64,000 nt of DNA. Origin: Nocardia cyriacigeorgica (lineage in GTDB: Bacteria; Actinomycetota; Actinomycetes; Mycobacteriales; Mycobacteriaceae). The notes under the pieces are model-generated. The model saw only the letters and a program-made list of their open reading frames with translations, was not told the DNA's origin and ran no database searches. The translations under genes and the position numbers were made by a program. Shown in pieces: positions 60,560 to 64,000 of this stretch. The number at the start of each line of letters is the position of its first letter. Position 1 is the first letter of the stretch. The stretch is from NCBI RefSeq assembly GCF_029868385.1, contig NZ_JARWNX010000039.1, forward strand, positions 1 through 64,000. The letters run 5' to 3'.

Positions 60560-61204
60560 TCACAACCAATCGGTGACATCCATGGGTTCGCCGTCATCGT
60601 CGAGCGGGGGCTCGATGCCCCGTGGTTGCGGGGTGCCGAAGGTCGAGGGCGGTCCGGGTTCGACCGCGACCGCCAGCGCCGCATCGACATCGGCGAGCAT
60701 GGCGGCCAAACGGGGGGCGTTGTACCGGTGGACTTCGGGGTGTGGATGGCCGCGGAAGTCGTGGGTCAGCCAGATATCGTGGTAGACCTCGAGATCGACA
60801 GTGGGTTCGGCGCCGGTGAGATCCACGCCGAGGCGCAGCAGATCGTTCTCGGGGTGGGGGGCGCCGAGAGCGTCGAAGCGAGTTCCGGGACCGGTGACGG
60901 TGATCGCGCCGATCGTCGCGTGGACGGGGATCCCGGCCGGGCGAGCCGATTCCAGCAGTGCCGTCAGGGCGGGGTCGGCGAGACCCTCGGCCACCGCGAC
61001 CGTGGTGTGCGCGTCCGGCACGATCCGGCCCTCGATCAGCCAGCGGCAACTCACCCGCGACGGTGACATGAGGCGGTGCCGTTCGGCGCAGATCGCCAGC
61101 CGCGCCGCCAACTCGAATTGGGCCGCCACGCCGCGCCCGACGCCGGTCGGCCACCAGGTCCAGGCGAACGAGAACGCCGGAGCGCGCAGCGGTCCGGCCG
61201 TCAT
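60560..61204 (-). CDS. putative immunity/partner protein of the nuclease-like gene
   Basis: The 214-residue protein is not a family I recognise. It starts MTAGPLRAPAFSFAWTWWPT, has a helical region (VAAQFELAARLAICAERHRL), a central strand region (IPVHATIGAITVTGPGTRFD, LLRLGVDLTGAEPTVDLEVY), a His-rich segment (HDIWLTHDFRGHPHPEVHRY) and an acidic tail (PPLDDDGEPMDVTDWL). It overlaps the stop of the large gene as ATGA and has no signal peptide. An acidic cytoplasmic protein encoded right after a nuclease-like toxin is the usual place for an immunity protein; this is inference from context. Confidence 0.6.
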   Translation of the reverse strand: MTAGPLRAPAFSFAWTWWPTGVGRGVAAQFELAARLAICAERHRLMSPSRVSCRWLIEGRIVPDAHTTVAVAEGLADPALTALLESARPAGIPVHATIGAITVTGPGTRFDALGAPHPENDLLRLGVDLTGAEPTVDLEVYHDIWLTHDFRGHPHPEVHRYNAPRLAAMLADVDAALAVAVEPGPPSTFGTPQPRGIEPPLDDDGEPMDVTDWL

Positions 61205-63825
61205 TCCGGGAAGACTTTCGCACCGTCGGGAATGGTCAACTCCTTGCCATCGGAAAAGCGCAGGACAAAGGCGATACCGCTGGAGGTGGACCTATCGGTC
61301 AGCGATCGCAGCGTATCGGTATCCAGCGCGGTCGACGGCGCGGCCACCTCCAGCACGCCGACTTTTCGCTCGGCGGGTGCGTCCACCAGCTGTTTGACCA
61401 CCGACGCCGAGGCCGACCGGATGCCCTTGATCGAGGAGACCTCCTTGGCCTGATAGGCGAACAGCACCCGACCATCCGGACCCTTGACGCCGACATCGAT
61501 GTCGTAGCGCCCCTGCCCCTCACGCGTCTGCCCGAACACCAGCTCCCGACTGCCCCGCCGGTGCAACTCGTCGCCGAGGCGCAACTCCTGCATGGCCGCG
61601 GGCCGGGCCGCCGCCGGGCCACGGAACTTGGACACCAGATCCTTGAAACCCTCGGCGCCCGCCAGATGTCCCTTCCCGATGATGTCGGCGGCCTCGGCGC
61701 CCATCGGCGTGCTCCGCGCATTGCCCAGCGCCTGGATGGTGCGCTGTTTATCCGTCGCGGACATGCCGACGCGATCCAGCACGCTGGACACCTTCGCGAC
61801 CTGATCCTCGCGCATCGGTTGTCCGGCACCGCCGCGCTCCTGTGCCGAACTGTTCGCGCGGTCGTAGCGCTGGGTCCACTTCGGCTGCGGCAGGGTGCCA
61901 CCGGTTTCGGCGTAGCGGCGGTAGCTGTCGGGTGCCTCCTCGGCGATGTCCCTGACCTTCCGGCCACGGTCGACGGTGCGGTCGTGCAGCTCGGTGACCT
62001 GCTGCGGATCGAGCGCACGCACGGTGACCTGGATGGTGGCCGTGATCGGCCGGGTCTGCCCGGCCGGGATCAGCTGCGGGTTGTAGCTCGCACTGCACGA
62101 CAGTGTGGTCGACCCGTTGGCAGGCATGGTGCCGCTGCCATTGCATCCGGCGCCGAGCGCGATCGGCACCGACGACTGCATGGAGACGGTGTAATCGAAA
62201 GCGACCGTGGTGACTCGCATATCGCGCGAGGTGCTGACCGTATTGCTGATGACGAACTGGATCGTGCAGGTCCCCATGCAGGGGTTCTGCAAGAACTGGC
62301 CGTTGACATTGCCGCCAAGCGTTACCCGGGAATCGACGGCATCGCCAAGCCCGTCCACCCGGCCGGGCAACTCCTCGTAGATGCCCTGGGCATCGTCGGG
62401 TTCCTCGGGCGCCGGGTCGAGGGAGAATTCGGGCAGTTCCGGATCGCCCCCGCCGGATTCACCGGACGACGACGCGCTGACGATGCGGTCGATCACCGGC
62501 TCGTCGGACCCACCGGTGTTCGGTTCATCCGTCGGGTCGAGATTGCTCAGATAGGTGGTGATGGAACCACTGGTGATCGGTGTGGACTCGTGGCCGTCGA
62601 TATCGATCGGCGTACCGATGGTGACGTCTTCACTGCGCTCCGCGTCGGGGTCGAGGGCGAGCGCGAGCCGTGCCGGTGCCAGCGTGCTCGCCAGATCGAA
62701 CCCGAAGCGTTCGGGGCCGATCATCACCGGTACGCCCGCGTATCGGGCGGCGTTCTCCGCGGATTCGCCGAACGCCAGCCAGGCCTGTTCGTCGCCCTGG
62801 AGGAAGGATTTCCCGCCGACACCGAGATAGTCCATGTCGACGCCGTCACGTACCGAGATCGTCCCCGTCGCATCACCGACATTGGTGACGGTGAGATCCA
62901 CCTCGAGCCGTCTGCTCGATGCGCCGGTCGGCTTCACCGTCCCGGTGAAATGCGCAGCGGGCGTATCCAACAGCCGCAGCTGCGCCGTCGCCAGCGCGGC
63001 CCGACCCCGCTGCTCGGCGCTCGCACCGCGATCGCCGAACTGCATGATCGCGACTCCGCCACCCACCCCGATCGCGCAGACCACCATCAACACCAGTGCC
63101 GCGATGATCCACGGTCGTCGGCGCGAGCGGCCTCCCGTCGGCAGCGGTCTGCCAGGCTGCGGGCCGAACCCGTATCCCGACGGAAACTGCCCGCCGCCTG
63201 GCATCTGACCGCCTGGCGGTCCGTACGGGCTGGGCGCCGAATAGCCTTGTGCCGGAGCTTGGAACGCGCCGGTGTGCGGCGCGTTGGGGTGTGGGTGGTA
63301 CCCCGGGGGCGCCGCGGGTTGGTAGGTGCCGGTCGGCGGCATCTGTTGTGCTGTGGGCGGGTGTTGCCCGTGCGGTCGATACGCCGGGGTCGGTGGTTGC
63401 GGAATCGCGGATCGACTCGGTCCGGCGGCGGGTGGAGGAGATGGCCACGTTTCGCGGTGTGGTGGGGTGGCGTCGGGTGGCTGGTGTGTCGGCGTCGGCG
63501 GTTGTGGTGTCGCGGGTTGGTTCGGTCCTGCGGATGCGCCCGCATTACTCAGAAGTTGTTGCGGAACAATGCGTTCTGTTACGTCCCGCGCACCGTCCTC
63601 CCTCGGGATCTCCGGCTCGGCGTTCGGCGCGGTAGGCGAGGGCGACTCGGGCAAGGTATTCGACGCAACCGGCGGACTCGAACCGTCCACAGCCTCACCA
63701 GACGCGACCTGCGGATTCGATCCGGTAGACCGCTGCGGTTCCGCCCCTCCCGGCATCGATGGAGCCTGCCCCGCCGACGAATCGGTTGGCGGCTCGGCCC
63801 TCTCACGGTCACCGGCGTCCGACAT
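61201..63825 (-). CDS. membrane-anchored multidomain protein with C-terminal PD-(D/E)xK-like nuclease domain (putative polymorphic toxin)
   Basis: The 874-residue protein has a long Pro/Gln/Gly-rich cytoplasmic part (about 1-235), a basic stop (GGRSRRRP), one membrane helix (about 238-262), an outer domain (about 270-450, LAFGESAENAARYAGVPVMI) reminiscent of LppX/LprG-like lipid-binding folds, an acidic linker, a Cys-containing beta domain (about 495-605) and a C-terminal domain. The end has QELRLGDELHRRG, GRYDIDVGVKGPDGRV and LFAYQAKEV, with E747, D775/D777 and Q792-x-K794 in the order of a restriction-endonuclease-like site. AGGAGGG lies 4 bases before the ATG at 63825. It is co-translated with the partner gene. 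Confidence 0.75.
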   Translation of the reverse strand: MSDAGDRERAEPPTDSSAGQAPSMPGGAEPQRSTGSNPQVASGEAVDGSSPPVASNTLPESPSPTAPNAEPEIPREDGARDVTERIVPQQLLSNAGASAGPNQPATPQPPTPTHQPPDATPPHRETWPSPPPAAGPSRSAIPQPPTPAYRPHGQHPPTAQQMPPTGTYQPAAPPGYHPHPNAPHTGAFQAPAQGYSAPSPYGPPGGQMPGGGQFPSGYGFGPQPGRPLPTGGRSRRRPWIIAALVLMVVCAIGVGGGVAIMQFGDRGASAEQRGRAALATAQLRLLDTPAAHFTGTVKPTGASSRRLEVDLTVTNVGDATGTISVRDGVDMDYLGVGGKSFLQGDEQAWLAFGESAENAARYAGVPVMIGPERFGFDLASTLAPARLALALDPDAERSEDVTIGTPIDIDGHESTPITSGSITTYLSNLDPTDEPNTGGSDEPVIDRIVSASSSGESGGGDPELPEFSLDPAPEEPDDAQGIYEELPGRVDGLGDAVDSRVTLGGNVNGQFLQNPCMGTCTIQFVISNTVSTSRDMRVTTVAFDYTVSMQSSVPIALGAGCNGSGTMPANGSTTLSCSASYNPQLIPAGQTRPITATIQVTVRALDPQQVTELHDRTVDRGRKVRDIAEEAPDSYRRYAETGGTLPQPKWTQRYDRANSSAQERGGAGQPMREDQVAKVSSVLDRVGMSATDKQRTIQALGNARSTPMGAEAADIIGKGHLAGAEGFKDLVSKFRGPAAARPAAMQELRLGDELHRRGSRELVFGQTREGQGRYDIDVGVKGPDGRVLFAYQAKEVSSIKGIRSASASVVKQLVDAPAERKVGVLEVAAPSTALDTDTLRSLTDRSTSSGIAFVLRFSDGKELTIPDGAKVFPE

Positions 63826-64000
63826 GGTCCCTCCTAGAAATGGCGGGGCCACAGAGCACCGTGCCGCCGGATCCCTCGCCCCTGCGTCAACAGTACGACC
63901 CGACCCCGCTTTTCGGGGTGCGATCGTTCACCCCGCCACCGGCTGACCTCCGACCAGGCTGCGGGCGAACCCGCCACTCGGAGGCGCTATCCGGAGTCGC
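63826..64000. other. upstream region of the nuclease-like operon
   Basis: No gene is supported up to the window edge. CCCCGCTTTTCGGGG near 63903 is a small hairpin. On the minus strand TTGACG occurs about 65 bases before the start and could be a -35, with no convincing -10. Confidence 0.4.

Noticed and set aside
61561..63837. 758-codon plus-strand open frame over the nuclease-like gene
   Set aside because: It is antisense to a gene with a good ribosome binding site and clear membrane and domain structure; its translation is Arg/Ala-rich noise.
1..64000. tRNA, rRNA or riboswitch genes
   Set aside because: No cloverleaf with a GGTTCGAATCC-like arm, rRNA stretch or recognisable riboswitch core was seen while reading both strands, although a covariance-model search could not be run.

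Overview
The window is high-GC actinobacterial DNA, most likely from Nocardia or a close mycolic-acid relative (inference). The reasons are a mycothiol glycosyltransferase (mshA), the SenX3-RegX3 phosphate two-component pair, an LmeA-like envelope protein, BldC, and a gene order that follows the Mycobacterium tuberculosis Rv0478-Rv0529 block: deoC, LmeA-like, murB, L,D-transpeptidase, SDR, mshA, YbjN, gpm, senX3-regX3, Rv0495c-like, ppx, Rv0497-like, Rv0498-like, Rv0499-like, proC, excisionase-like HTH, bL37, epimerase, acyltransferase, serB1, glutaredoxin, hemA-C-D-B, hemL, phosphatase, TlpA, ccdA, resB, ccsB. No tRNA, rRNA, IS element, integrase or CRISPR array was seen.

Layout. 1-13.6 kb: a partial gene, GNAT, deoC, LmeA-like, an orphan AbiEi-type antitoxin-like gene, two tandem DUF2505 genes with a methyltransferase, murB, a lipoprotein L,D-transpeptidase, YbjN and mshA, then an accessory block (hydrolase, SDR, NTF2-like, NAD(P)-binding and monooxygenase-like genes). 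13.6-20.7 kb: ROK kinase, a 29-bp tandem repeat, gpmA, a secreted CocE/NonD hydrolase and senX3-regX3. 20.7-32.4 kb: ppx and a long low-complexity membrane protein, proC, two small nucleic-acid-associated genes, an epimerase-acyltransferase pair, serB1-like and glutaredoxin. 32.4-46.2 kb: tetrapyrrole synthesis (rex-hemA-hemC-hemD under a Rex operator, then hemB and hemL on their own promoters), interrupted by a minus-strand gene for an 849-residue protein with a duplicated module. 46.2-51.6 kb: the system II cytochrome c maturation operon. 51.6-64 kb: accessory genes: TetR with secreted lipase, bldC, cysteine desulfhydrase-like, TetR with acyl-CoA synthetase, a small HTH protein with a stand-alone Clp-N protein, a holin-like membrane protein, and an operon for a membrane-anchored multidomain protein ending in a nuclease-like domain.

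How it works together. Many genes are linked by four-base stop/start overlaps (ATGA or GTGA), so translational coupling is a main theme. A second theme is leaderless transcription: at about 18 genes a -10-like hexamer sits 6-8 bases before the start codon. This was used to choose several starts. Redox control by Rex over heme synthesis sits close to the heme-consuming cytochrome c maturation genes.

The most interesting parts are the putative polymorphic toxin/immunity operon at 60560-63825; the autoregulated HTH/Clp-N operon at 58970-59822, whose -35 and -10 boxes each lie inside a copy of the same palindrome; a back-to-back bidirectional leaderless promoter before murB; a dispersed repeat that has entered the coding ends of two genes; and the two-module 849-residue protein.
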